Assembly (NCBI GenBank): GCA_016183655.1
Contig: JACPEH010000022.1
Span: 62,001 to 126,000, forward strand
Source of the DNA: Rhodocyclales bacterium
Lineage (GTDB): Bacteria > Pseudomonadota > Gammaproteobacteria > Burkholderiales > Rhodocyclaceae
Direction of reading: 5' to 3'
DNA: 64,000 bases
Part shown: positions 45,505 through 55,444 of the stretch, piece after piece
How positions within the stretch are numbered: position 1 is the first letter of the stretch
Layout of the letters: each line of letters begins with the position of its first letter
Notes under the pieces: model-generated
Databases searched by the model: none
Seen by the model: only the letters and a program-made list of their open reading frames with translations
What the model was told of the DNA's origin: nothing
Made by a program: the position numbers and the translations under genes

Positions 45505-48500
45505 TCAGGCGGCTTGCCAGTGAATCTGGGCGACCTGGACCCCGGCGTTGAACACCAGGTAATCGGTCGCTCCCGCATCGACGGAAACGGTCTGCACCGT
45601 TTCGCCGGCGGCTGTATTGATGACCAGCGAATCGCCACCGGCATCCGCCTTGATCACCAGGCGCGAAGCGTTGCCGCCATCGACGAAAGCCCGAATATCC
45701 GCACTGGTGACGCTGAGTTCCGTATCCGCGCCATCGCCGCGGATATTGAGAATTTCCATGTAGTTGGTCACGCCGGCGAGCGGTGAAAGGGAATAGGAAC
45801 CCGTGGTCAGCCCCTGCAGGACGAGGGTGTCGCCCCCGCCGTTGTTGAGGGTGCTGTCGCCCCCCCCGTCGACCAGCGTCGGCAGGTTTACGGCGGCATT
45901 GGAAACGTAGAAGGTATCGTCGCCATTTTCGCCATAGGCTTTGTCATAGCCCTGATTGGCGTAGATCACGTCATTGCCGCTATCTCCCCAGATCAGGTCG
46001 TTGCCGAGGCCGCCGGTGATTACGTTGTCACTGGTGCTTCCCATCAGCGCATCGTTGTTGTCCGAACCAATGACATTCTCGACGCCGCTATAGGTATCGC
46101 CCGAAGCGTCCCCGGCGCCGCCATAGCCGGCATAGCCCGAACCCTGATTGACGCCGCGGTAGGAGGCCGAGGTGAGATTCACCGTCACCGCGGCAGACCC
46201 GGCGTAGGAAACCGTGTCCAGGCCGTTGCCGCCGGTCAGGGTATCGGCGCCGAGACCGCCAAGCAGCAGGTCATTGCCGTCGCCGCCGTCGAGCACGTTG
46301 GCGCCGGCGTCGCCGGTCAGCGTATCGTTGTAGATGGAGCCGACCAGGTTTTCTATGGTGGACAGGCCCGCCGACCTGACGAAGGTATCGCCCTGCGCCT
46401 CCCCTCCCGAATTGCTGGCCGCGGCCAGCAAACTGACGTTCACGGCAGCGCTCGAGTGCGCGTAGGTCGCCGTGTCCTTGCCCGCGCCGCCGTCGATGGC
46501 ATCGGCGCCGAGCCCCCCTTCGAACAGGTTGACGCTGCCGTCCCCGGTCAAGGTATCCGCGTAGGCGGAGCCGGTGATGTTTTCAAAGTTGCTCAGCTGG
46601 TCACTGCCGCCCCCACCGGTGGCATTGACCCCCAGGCCACCCAGGTTGACCGTCACCCCGCTGCCGGCACCGGCATAGCTGGCGGTATCGATGCCGGCGC
46701 CGGCATCGATGGTGTCGTTGCCGAGGCCGCCGTCGATGGTGTTGGCCAGGCCGTCGCCGGTCAGCGTATCGTCGTAGTCCGAGCCGACCAGATTCTCGAT
46801 GCCGAGCAGGACGTCGCCGGCGGCAAAGCCGGCGCTGCCCGCGCCATTGATGACCACCGCCACGCCGGCGCTCGCACCGGCATAGGAAACGGTGTCCACG
46901 CCGCTGCCGCCGGTCAATGTGTCGGCGCCATCGCCGCCGAACAGCAGATCGTCGCCCGCTCCGCCGTTGAGCACGTTGGCGCCGGCGTTGCCGGTCAGCG
47001 TGTCGTTGTAGGCGGAGCCGAGCAGATTCTCGAAGTTGCTCAGCGTGTCGGCACCCGCGGCGCCGGTGGCCAGACCGGTCGCCAGGCTGGCCACCACCGC
47101 ACCACTGGCGCCGGCATAACTGGCGGTATCGCCTGCCGCCGAATTCGCTCCGCCATCGAGCGTATCGGCGCCCAGCCCGCCCTCGATGACGTTGTCGCCG
47201 CCGTCGCCGGTCAGGATGTCGCCGTAAGCCGAGCCGATCAGGTTCTGAAAATTGCTCAGGGTATCGCCATCCGAATTGGCACCGTTGATGACCACGCTCC
47301 GCGCCCCGGTGGCCGAGGCATAGGAGAGGGTATTCACCCCGGCGCCGCCGTCGATCGTGTCCGCCCCCGCACCGCCGTCGATGGTGTCATCGCCGCTGCT
47401 GCCGGTGATGCTGTCGCCGAAATTCGAACCGATGACCCCCTCGATGCTGGTCAGCGTATCGCTGCCGACGCCGCTGGAGGCGCTGCCGGTCACCGTATTG
47501 GCCGCCAGGTTGATGGTGACGTAGGCTGCCGCATCGGCATAGCTGGCGGTATCGAATCCGGCGCCGCCGTCCAGGCTGTCGTTGCCGCCGCCGCCGGCAA
47601 GCACGTTGTTCTGGTTGTTGCCGATCAGCGTATCGCCGAAGGTCGAGCCGACCAGATTTTCGATGTCGATATACTGATCGTCGACCGCATCGTTGGTCTG
47701 CATGAAGACGCCGCCATTGGCCAGATCCACCGTGACGCCCAACGTCGAGTGGGCGAAGGTGACGGTATCGTTGCCGCTGCCCCCCCTGAAGACATCGGCA
47801 CCACCCAGACCTTCGAGCAGATCGTCACCGCCGCCGCCTTCCAGGATGTTGGCCGCGCCGTTGCCGACCAGGGTGTCATTAAAGTCAGACCCGGTCAGGT
47901 TCTGAATATTGACGTAGGTGTCGCCGGCGGCATCGCCGGCGTTGTTGATCCCGGCGAGCCCCGCAGTCAGGCTGGCGGTGACGCCGGTACCGACCCCCGT
48001 GGTGGCGCTGCCAACCGTCGCCAGGCCGGACAACGAGAAACTGACCGTATTGTTGCCGCCACCGCCATCGAGATAGTCGGCACCGGCAAGGCCCTGCAGA
48101 ACGTCATTGCCGCCGTTGGCGTAGATGGTGTTGCTGGCGCCGTTGCCCCACAGCGTCTCGCCGTAGTTGGAGCCGACCAGGCCTTCGATATTGAGCAGGG
48201 TGTCGCCGGCCGCCCAGTTGGTGAACACGAAGCCGAGGGCCGTGTTGATGCCGGCGTCGAGCAGCGAGACATTGGCCGGACCGTTGTTGTCCCAGTAGTC
48301 GTAACGGGAATAGTCGAAGCCGGCGCCGCCATCGAGGTAGTCGGCCCCGGCCCCGCCCTGGAACTGGTTGTCATTGCCGTTGCCGACCAGGGTGTCGTTG
48401 TAGTGGGAGCCGTACATCACCATATCGACGCCGACCAGCGTATCGTTGCCGCTGCCGCCGGTGACGACGCCGGTGGCGAGGTTGGCGGAGATGCCCGAGG

Positions 48501-51500
48501 TCGCGTAGCGATAATCCACCCGGTCATTGAGGGTGCTGCCGCCGGCAATGACGTTGTCGTCATTGGATGCATAGACGTAGAGCTGGTTGGCGCCGGTCGC
48601 CGTCACGTTCTCGAAAGCCGTGCCGCTGGCCCGGCTGGTGATCGTGCCATAGACCCCCCAGAAGTTGCCGCCCAGCTCCATGTTGATGTGCATTTCCGAG
48701 CCGGCGCCGGACCAGACGAAGGTATCGATCCCGGCCCCGCCGATGTAGGTATCCCAGGCGCCATCGTTACCGGTGATGGTGACCGTGTCGTCGCCGTCGC
48801 CGCCATCGAGGGTGGCGGCGCCGATGCCGTCATCGGTCAGCGCATCGTTGCCGAGGCCACCATAGAGCCTGTCGGTGCCGGCCATGCCCGACAAGGTGTC
48901 GTTGCCGTCGCCGCCGGTGATGACGTTGTTGCCGGCGTCGCCGGTCAGCGTGTCGGCGAATGCCGAACCGAGCAGATTCTGGATGCCGCTATAGGTGTCG
49001 CCGAGCGCATCGCCGGCATTGGCGCCGGGCGCCGTCAGCGAGGCAGTCACGCCCTGGCCGAAACCATCGTCGGCCGCATGCTCGTAGCTGGCCGTGTTGG
49101 TGCCGCTGCCGCCAGCCAGGACGTCACCGCCGCCCAAGCCTTCAAGCACGTCGTCGCCGCCACCGCCGCTGAGCGTATTGATGCCGTTGTCGCCGACCAG
49201 GGTGTCGGCGAAGCTGGAGCCTTCCAGGTTTTCGATATCGTTGTACGTATCGCCGCTTGCATCACCCATTTGCGCGACCGCGGGCCCCGCAAGGAAGCTG
49301 GTGGTCAGCGAGGCCGTGACCCCTGCCGTCGAATGGACATAGCTGGCCGTATCGACGCCGGCACCGCCATCCAGCACATCGGGGCCAGCAAATCCCTCGA
49401 GCATGTCGTCGCCTGCATCGCCTGACAGCGTATTGGCTCCCCAGTCGCCGATCAGCATATCGTCGAACGTCGACCCCTGCAGATTTTCCATGCTGACGTA
49501 GGTATCACCCGCGGCATCGCCCGTTTGGCTGACCGCCGGCCCCACCGTGAAGCTGGTGGAAAGCGAGGCGACGACGGCCGTAGTGGCATGGATGAAACTG
49601 GCCGTATCGGTGCCATCGCCACCCTGCAGATCGTCGGCGCCGGCCAGGCCTTCGAGCACGTCGTTACCGGCACCGCCGGACAGGACATTGGCGCCCGTGT
49701 CGCCGATCAGGGTGTCGGCGTACGTTCCCCCGCCCAGATTCTCGATGCCGGTGTAAGCATCACCGACTGCGTCGCCGCTGATGCTGACGGTGGGCCCGCT
49801 CACCAGCGACCCGGCCAGGGTGAGCGAGGCGACGACGGCGCTCGTGGCATGCGCATAGCTCGCCGTGTCGGTATCGTCGCCGCCGACCAGGGTATCGGCG
49901 CCCGCCATGCCTTCGAGGATATCGTCGCCCGTGCTGCCATTCAGGGTGTTGGCGCCGCTATCGCCGATCAGGGTATCGGCGAAGGCCGAGCCGGCCAGAT
50001 TCTCCACCCCGCTGAACGTATCGGCGGTGGCATCGCCGGCTTGGAGCACCGTCGCGCCGGCAGAAAAAGTGCCGGTTAGCGAAGCGATCACGCCGGACGA
50101 GGCGTTGGCGTAGGTGACGGTATCGGTTTCGGAACCGCCGATGAAGGTGTCGCCGGCAAGTCCCACCCCGCCGTCGAGCAAATCGCTGCCGGCGCCGCCC
50201 CGCAGGATGTTGCCGGCCGTGTCGCCGGTCAGCGTGTCGGCATAGTCCGAGCCGGTCAGGTTCTGGATCTGGAGGTAAGTGTCCCCGGCCGCAGCGCCGG
50301 TATTGCCCGCCGGGCCGGACAGGGAAGCCACCGTCCCGCCGGTGTCGCTGGCGTGGGCGTAGCTGGCCGTGTTGCTGCCCGCTCCGCCGATCAGCGTGTC
50401 GGCGCCCCCCTGCCCTTCGAGGACGTCGTCGCCGTCGCCGCCGCTCAAGGTGTTGGCCGCGGTGTTGCCGATCAGGGTGTCATTGAAGGTCGAGCCGGCC
50501 AGGTTGCCGATGTTGGCGTAGGTGTCGCCCGCCGCATCGCCGGTGTTGACGCCGTAGCCGACATCGAGCGAGGCCAGCACGCCGACACCGCCCGCCTGCG
50601 CCGCCGCGTGGTTGTAGCTCGCCGTGTTGTTGCCGGCGCCCCCGTCCAGGGCGTCGGCGCCCCCCATGCCTTCGAGAAGGTCATCGCCGCCGCCGCCGGC
50701 AATGGCATTGGCTCCGGCGTCCCCGATCAGGGTATCGGCGTAGTCCGACCCCACCAGGTTGGCGATGCCCGAGTAGCTGTCTCCCTGCGCATCGCCCGTC
50801 TGGCTGAAGGCGTCGCCCTGCAGGAAGCTCGTCGTTAACGACGCGGCGACGCCCGTGCCGACGGCCGTCGTCGCCGCCCCGGCGGCATAGCCGACCTGCC
50901 CGGCATGGGCAAAGCTGACTGTATTGGTGCCGGTGCCGCCCAGGAGGACATCGGCTCCGGCCATCCCTTCCAGCACGTCGTTGCCGGCGCCGCCGCTCAG
51001 TGTGTTGCCGCCGGCATCGCCGACCAGGGTGTCGGCGAAACTTCCGCCGTTCAGATTCTCGATTCCGTCATAGCTGTCGCCCAGCGCATCGCTGCCCGTA
51101 TTGCCACTGCCATCGGCGAGGGAGACACCGACCGCCGTGCCGGCCGCGGCGTAACTGGCCGTATCGATGCCGTCGCCGCCCGCCAGCACGTCAGCACCGC
51201 CCAAGCCCGCCAGCACGTCGTCGCCCAGCCCGCCGCTGAGCACGTTGGCGCGGCTGTCACCGATCAGGGTGTCGATGAAATCCGAGCCGAGCAAGTTCTG
51301 GATATTGGTGTAGCTGTCGCCCTGTGCATCGCCGGTGTTGGCCCCCGGACTGGACAGCGAGGCGGTGACGCCCAGCAGCATGCCGCCGGCGCCGACGGTG
51401 ACGGCGGCGCTGGCATAGCTGGCGGTGTTGCTGCCAGCTCCGCCGTCCAGGACGTCGGCGCGGGCGAGGCCTTCCAGGATGTCGTCACCTGCGCCCCCGG

Positions 51501-53880
51501 TGATGACGTTGACGCCGCTGTTGCCGATCAGCGTGTCGTCGAAATTCGAGCCGGTAAGGTTCTCGATGCTGGTGTAGCGATCGAACACGGCATCGCTGCC
51601 GGTGTTGCTGGTGTCGTCTGCCAGCGAGGCGCGCACCGCTGCACTGGCGTGTGAATAACTGGCCGTATCGGTACCGTCGCCGCCCTGCAGATCGTCGGCG
51701 CCGGCCAGGCCTTCGAGCACGTCGTTACCTTCTGCCCCGAGCAGGGTGTTGGCGCCCCCGTTGCCGATCAACGTGTCATTGAAAGCCGAGCCGGCCAGGT
51801 TCTCGACAGAAGCATAAATATCGCCTGCCGCGTCTCCGGTGGCAGTCACCAAACCCGCGCTTAGCGAAGCCGTGAGCCCGATTGTCGAGCTGGCATAACT
51901 TGCGGTATCGCTGCCGCTCCCACCTGCCAGCACGTCCGCCCCGGCACCGCCGGTTAGCGTGTCGTTTCCCGCACTCCCATCAAGCGCGTTGGCGTTGGCA
52001 TCACCCACCAGGGTATCGTCATAGTCCGATCCGCTCAGGTTTTCGATGTTGACCAGCGTATCGCCGAAGGACTCTGAATCCGTCCCGCCGCCCCCCGTAC
52101 CGGCAAGCAGGCTGACCACGACGGCACTGACGGCATGCGCATAACTTGCGGTATCGACGCCATCGCCGCCGTCGACGGTATCGGCTCCGCCCCGCCCTTC
52201 GAGGATATCGTCACCGGCACTACCGGCGATGACGTTGACCTGCGAGTTGCCGATCAGCGTGTCGGCGTAATTCGTTCCAACCAGATTTTCAATGCTGGCG
52301 AACGTATCGCCGAACGACTCGGACCCGGCCACGCCCGGCAGGCTGGCGTCCAGAGCTGCGGTAACGCCGATCCCGAGATCGGCATCGGCATAGGTCGCGG
52401 TATCGCTGCCGGCTCCGCCGACCAGCGTGTCGGCGCCAAGGCCGCCATTCAGCGTGTCATTGCCGGAACCGCCATCGAGCGTATCGTTTCCGGCCTCGCC
52501 CTTCAGCAGGTCGGCCCCGGCCCCCGCGTAAACAACATCGTTACCATCGCCGGCATAAATGTCGTAACCGACGCCGCTTCTCGGCAGGACCATCATGTTC
52601 TCGCCGTAAATCGGATCGACGACAGGGACGGTAAAATCCGCCGCCGTCACCGCGTCACGTGACGTCAGAATGAACTTGGTGGCCACCTCGGGGGAGGTCG
52701 TGACGCCGCTCTCAGTATGGGTGCCGGTCACCGTGATCGACGTTGGCAAATCCACCGGGGCCGAAGCAAGGAAATCCGGATCGTCACTGATGTTATAAAC
52801 AATGTTGAGATTGAGCCCCCGGGTCAACAGATCAGGAATAGCAGCGGGATCGATCAGCCATTGATTGGTTCCGGTTACTCGGGTCACCCCGGCGCCCTGA
52901 ATATCAAATCCCGGGATGCTTGAATACGAACCATTGACCCGAAGGTCGATCCTGGTAATCGTTTGGAAATTGCTGGTATCCAGATGGAGGACCTTGACCC
53001 ACTGCGATGCCGAAGGACTGAAGGCGGAATTGTGGCCGATGGTGTCGTCCGCGCTCGATCCATTGATGATCTCGCGGTTGGCCTGAGCCGCCGGAGAGCT
53101 TCGAATTCCCAATTGCTCCGCGTAAATCGCTCGGTCGGTGACGTAGGCCGGATCGCCGTACGCGGTCTCGGGCGGTTCAATCCAGGCACCGGTCGGCGTG
53201 CCCGTCGCGTTGGTCAATTTGAACGCCGATGACGTAAACAGCATGGCGCTGATGGTCGGAGGATTCGCCAGGGAATCAAACAAATTGACGGGGTCGGCCT
53301 TGACCGGTTCCGGTATCCCCGATTTATAGACTGGAGGCACCGGAATCGGGACCGGTTGAATTGTTGCCGGCACTTCGCCCTCGCCCGAACCGTTACCGGA
53401 ACCCCATCCTGACCCCTTGGATGATCCGGCCGCAATGCTTGCTGCCGAACCGATGCTCACCTTGACCATCGGCGCCGGTGGAACAGGCGCAGGCGGCATA
53501 TCGATCGTCGCTTCCGGACTTTCCGGTGGCGGGGCGGCATCGATATTTTCGGACACCATGCGCAAACTGCCAGCCTTGGCCGGATTGGTGACGCCGGACA
53601 ACTTGAACAATCCGCTCAGGCTGCCCTTGCCGTCCTTGAAAACCACAGCGTGCGGCGTGTTGTCGAGTGCATCGAGCGCGCCATTGGGGATGACCACGTA
53701 CGCGCCGTTGGTGAAACTGAGCAGCAGGTCAACGTCGGCCACATCAACTGACTGCAGTTGCTCCAGCCCCTGGCGAATCGTGACCGATCCATCGGCGGCG
53801 ACGGCGGCGCGCTCAATCTCCTGCCCCGCGGGCAAAACTTTCAGTGCTTTGGTGCTCCGCATTTTCGTCTCGTTTGCCAT
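45505..53880 (-). CDS. Giant RTX adhesin (SiiE/LapA-like type I secretion substrate)
   Basis: A 2791-residue protein. Residues 1-210 have no RTX signature: a compact beta-rich start, then a Pro/Gly/Ser-rich linker (SSKGSGWGSGNGSGEG). About 440-2660 is a long array of RTX nonapeptides (GGxGxDxLx) arranged in about 25 units, counted by the recurring ENLxGSxxxDTLxGxxxxN block, followed each time by GDDxLEGxxGADxLxGG and a TASYxxAxxxVxASL strand. Each unit is about 75-110 residues. The last 130 residues (SYSLSPLAGVTNYMEILNI to the end VQVAQIHWQAA) form the probable type I secretion signal. ATG 53880 has AAAGGAG upstream. Calcium-bound, cell-surface adhesion is expected from the family. Confidence 0.93.
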   Translation of the reverse strand: MANETKMRSTKALKVLPAGQEIERAAVAADGSVTIRQGLEQLQSVDVADVDLLLSFTNGAYVVIPNGALDALDNTPHAVVFKDGKGSLSGLFKLSGVTNPAKAGSLRMVSENIDAAPPPESPEATIDMPPAPVPPAPMVKVSIGSAASIAAGSSKGSGWGSGNGSGEGEVPATIQPVPIPVPPVYKSGIPEPVKADPVNLFDSLANPPTISAMLFTSSAFKLTNATGTPTGAWIEPPETAYGDPAYVTDRAIYAEQLGIRSSPAAQANREIINGSSADDTIGHNSAFSPSASQWVKVLHLDTSNFQTITRIDLRVNGSYSSIPGFDIQGAGVTRVTGTNQWLIDPAAIPDLLTRGLNLNIVYNISDDPDFLASAPVDLPTSITVTGTHTESGVTTSPEVATKFILTSRDAVTAADFTVPVVDPIYGENMMVLPRSGVGYDIYAGDGNDVVYAGAGADLLKGEAGNDTLDGGSGNDTLNGGLGADTLVGGAGSDTATYADADLGIGVTAALDASLPGVAGSESFGDTFASIENLVGTNYADTLIGNSQVNVIAGSAGDDILEGRGGADTVDGGDGVDTASYAHAVSAVVVSLLAGTGGGGTDSESFGDTLVNIENLSGSDYDDTLVGDANANALDGSAGNDTLTGGAGADVLAGGSGSDTASYASSTIGLTASLSAGLVTATGDAAGDIYASVENLAGSAFNDTLIGNGGANTLLGAEGNDVLEGLAGADDLQGGDGTDTASYSHASAAVRASLADDTSNTGSDAVFDRYTSIENLTGSNFDDTLIGNSGVNVITGGAGDDILEGLARADVLDGGAGSNTASYASAAVTVGAGGMLLGVTASLSSPGANTGDAQGDSYTNIQNLLGSDFIDTLIGDSRANVLSGGLGDDVLAGLGGADVLAGGDGIDTASYAAAGTAVGVSLADGSGNTGSDALGDSYDGIENLNGGSFADTLVGDAGGNTLSGGAGNDVLEGMAGADVLLGGTGTNTVSFAHAGQVGYAAGAATTAVGTGVAASLTTSFLQGDAFSQTGDAQGDSYSGIANLVGSDYADTLIGDAGANAIAGGGGDDLLEGMGGADALDGGAGNNTASYNHAAAQAGGVGVLASLDVGYGVNTGDAAGDTYANIGNLAGSTFNDTLIGNTAANTLSGGDGDDVLEGQGGADTLIGGAGSNTASYAHASDTGGTVASLSGPAGNTGAAAGDTYLQIQNLTGSDYADTLTGDTAGNILRGGAGSDLLDGGVGLAGDTFIGGSETDTVTYANASSGVIASLTGTFSAGATVLQAGDATADTFSGVENLAGSAFADTLIGDSGANTLNGSTGDDILEGMAGADTLVGGDDTDTASYAHATSAVVASLTLAGSLVSGPTVSISGDAVGDAYTGIENLGGGTYADTLIGDTGANVLSGGAGNDVLEGLAGADDLQGGDGTDTASFIHATTAVVASLSTSFTVGPAVSQTGDAAGDTYVSMENLQGSTFDDMLIGDWGANTLSGDAGDDMLEGFAGPDVLDGGAGVDTASYVHSTAGVTASLTTSFLAGPAVAQMGDASGDTYNDIENLEGSSFADTLVGDNGINTLSGGGGDDVLEGLGGGDVLAGGSGTNTASYEHAADDGFGQGVTASLTAPGANAGDALGDTYSGIQNLLGSAFADTLTGDAGNNVITGGDGNDTLSGMAGTDRLYGGLGNDALTDDGIGAATLDGGDGDDTVTITGNDGAWDTYIGGAGIDTFVWSGAGSEMHINMELGGNFWGVYGTITSRASGTAFENVTATGANQLYVYASNDDNVIAGGSTLNDRVDYRYATSGISANLATGVVTGGSGNDTLVGVDMVMYGSHYNDTLVGNGNDNQFQGGAGADYLDGGAGFDYSRYDYWDNNGPANVSLLDAGINTALGFVFTNWAAGDTLLNIEGLVGSNYGETLWGNGASNTIYANGGNDVLQGLAGADYLDGGGGNNTVSFSLSGLATVGSATTGVGTGVTASLTAGLAGINNAGDAAGDTYVNIQNLTGSDFNDTLVGNGAANILEGGGGDDLLEGLGGADVFRGGSGNDTVTFAHSTLGVTVDLANGGVFMQTNDAVDDQYIDIENLVGSTFGDTLIGNNQNNVLAGGGGNDSLDGGAGFDTASYADAAAYVTINLAANTVTGSASSGVGSDTLTSIEGVIGSNFGDSITGSSGDDTIDGGAGADTIDGGAGVNTLSYASATGARSVVINGANSDGDTLSNFQNLIGSAYGDILTGDGGDNVIEGGLGADTLDGGANSAAGDTASYAGASGAVVASLATGLATGAAGADTLSNFENLLGSAYNDTLTGNAGANVLNGGAGDDLLFGGDGADTLTGGSGVDTVSYAGASAGVAVVINGAGSAGFAAGDVLLGIENLVGSDYDDTLTGDGLANTIDGGLGNDTIDAGAGIDTASYAGAGSGVTVNLGGLGVNATGGGGSDQLSNFENITGSAYADTLTGDGSVNLFEGGLGADAIDGGAGKDTATYAHSSAAVNVSLLAAASNSGGEAQGDTFVRSAGLSTIENLVGSIYNDTLTGDAGANVLDGGDGNDLLLGGLGADTLTGGNGLDTVSYAGSAAVTVNLTSASYRGVNQGSGYAGYGGAGDASGDTYSGVENVIGSDNNDALMGSTSDNVITGGLGNDLIWGDSGNDVIYANQGYDKAYGENGDDTFYVSNAAVNLPTLVDGGGDSTLNNGGGDTLVLQGLTTGSYSLSPLAGVTNYMEILNIRGDGADTELSVTSADIRAFVDGGNASRLVIKADAGGDSLVINTAAGETVQTVSVDAGATDYLVFNAGVQVAQIHWQAA
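45900..52560 (-). repeat. Tandem DNA repeats encoding about 25 RTX units
   Basis: The adhesin DNA is built of imperfect units of roughly 225-330 bp. Some segments are almost identical over tens of bases: about 49610-49680 and 51655-51725 share nearly the same run encoding the DDLQGGDGTDTAS block. Such similarity favours unequal recombination and assembly error. Confidence 0.85.
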
Positions 53881-53976
53881 GGTCGCTCCTTTCACTTTCA
53901 CTCTGTTGTTTCATGCGCGGCAGGTTGTCGCGGCGCGCAAAATCCACCGGAATTCTTTCCAACAGCACGCATCGCC

Positions 53977-55308
53977 TCAGCGGCTGCGCTGGTCTTCGAT
54001 CTGGATGATCATGAGCTTGCGAATTTCGGCCGAATCGTCCGACATCCGCACCATGAGTTCGCTAAGTTGCGCCAGAACCTCGGTATTGCCTTTTTCCATA
54101 ATGCCGGTGATGGTTCCCAACTGCCGGCCGACACGCTGCAGCTCGTTACGGAAATTGCCGACTGCCTCGGTATGCTCGCTGATCGAACGCAGCATGTCGC
54201 CCCGCTGCTTCTGGAAGTCGTCGACCTCGGCATTCAGGGTGCGCAGTTGCAGGCGAGCTGTTTCGGCGAGCCGGTCTTCAATTCGCAACAGCACGCGCAA
54301 TTCTTCGCCGCCAGATTCCGCCAGCAGCTGAGCCCGGTCACGTCTGGACGCTTCGTTCCCGCCGCTGTCTTCCGCATCGCCCGTCGGCGCGCCAAGCTGC
54401 GGCTTCTCAGTGGGCGTTACAGCCCCATCGGACAATGCGTTCGCCGGGTTCTCCATGGTCGGCAGGGCCGCGCGCGCCAGCAGATCAATGGCCGCCGCCC
54501 CTCCCTCGCGGTGACGCCCACGACCTTGTGCGAGCGCACCCTTGCTATAGGCGAAGCCTTCGGCGGCCAGGGCGAATTCGATGTGTTGCGCCACTTCCGA
54601 CCCCAGCAGCGAGAGTATGTCGCCCAGGCATCGGCGTATTCCCACCATCATCAGGCCGAGAATGATCGATCCCAGCAAACCGAACAGCGAGGCCGAAAAC
54701 GCGATCCCCATCGATTGCATCGGCGCCTTCATCCGTTCGATCATGGTTCGGAAGACGTCGATCGGGTTGGCTTTTGCCATATCAATATCGGCAAAGCTGG
54801 AGATCAGTGCCGCGATGTCGTTCAAGGTCGCGAGCAGACCGATAAAGGTGCCGAGCAGCCCCATGCCGACCAGCAGACCGGACAGGAACTGGGGCAAGGC
54901 CATGCGCGAATTCAAACGCGTCGAAGCCTTCTCCAGTTCGTGTTCGATGGCGATCTGTTCCTGGTGGGTGATGGCTCTGCCGCCGGACGCCGCCAGCATG
55001 CGCAGTACATAGGCGATATCGGCGTCGAAATTGATCGCCATTTCCTGCAGCGCGGCCGGGTCAGCCCCGGCCCGCACAGCCTCGGAGTACTGGGAAAGCG
55101 CCCTGGCCTCCTGCATCTGCCGGCTGATGCTGTGCAGAATAAGGAATCCGCCAAGCAGGATGATGGCGAAGATGGCGTAGTTGATTTGCGGGTGCGGGTT
55201 GGAAACAATCGTCCTGGCGATCAAATCGTAATAGAACGCCGCTCCGGACAGAAGCGCGACAAATGGCAACGCAACGTAGAAATAGTAAATTCTCAGCCGT
55301 TTAAGCAT
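53977..55308 (-). CDS. MotA/TolQ/ExbB-like proton-channel protein (SiiB-like) with long coiled-coil tail
   Basis: 443 residues. Four transmembrane segments (about 8-30, 44-64, 138-165 and 205-230). The last two, with LLVGMGLLGTFIGLLATL and MGIAFSASLFGLLGSIILG, match the MotA/TolQ/ExbB channel core. The C-terminal 200 residues are soluble and helical with heptad patterns. Located between adhesin and HlyD-like genes, it corresponds to SiiB of Salmonella SPI-4, which forms a proton channel with SiiA. I chose ATG 55308; a TTG two codons upstream is possible. Confidence 0.85.
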   Translation of the reverse strand: MLKRLRIYYFYVALPFVALLSGAAFYYDLIARTIVSNPHPQINYAIFAIILLGGFLILHSISRQMQEARALSQYSEAVRAGADPAALQEMAINFDADIAYVLRMLAASGGRAITHQEQIAIEHELEKASTRLNSRMALPQFLSGLLVGMGLLGTFIGLLATLNDIAALISSFADIDMAKANPIDVFRTMIERMKAPMQSMGIAFSASLFGLLGSIILGLMMVGIRRCLGDILSLLGSEVAQHIEFALAAEGFAYSKGALAQGRGRHREGGAAAIDLLARAALPTMENPANALSDGAVTPTEKPQLGAPTGDAEDSGGNEASRRDRAQLLAESGGEELRVLLRIEDRLAETARLQLRTLNAEVDDFQKQRGDMLRSISEHTEAVGNFRNELQRVGRQLGTITGIMEKGNTEVLAQLSELMVRMSDDSAEIRKLMIIQIEDQRSR

Positions 55309-55444
55309 GGTCAATCTCGGTAATTAAGTCGGTCAGTCGATTGCAACAGGGTCGATACCGGGAGGATCAAGGCTCGCGCCCGAACGGCAAGAGCGGCCGG
55401 GCCAAAGCGGGCCCGGGCGCTCCAGGCGGCGAAGAAAACGGCGA

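Noticed and set aside
46456-49425. 989-codon plus-strand open frame inside the adhesin gene
   Set aside because: It mirrors the Gly/Asp-rich repeats on the other strand (Val/Ala/Gly-rich pseudo-protein) and has no start signal.
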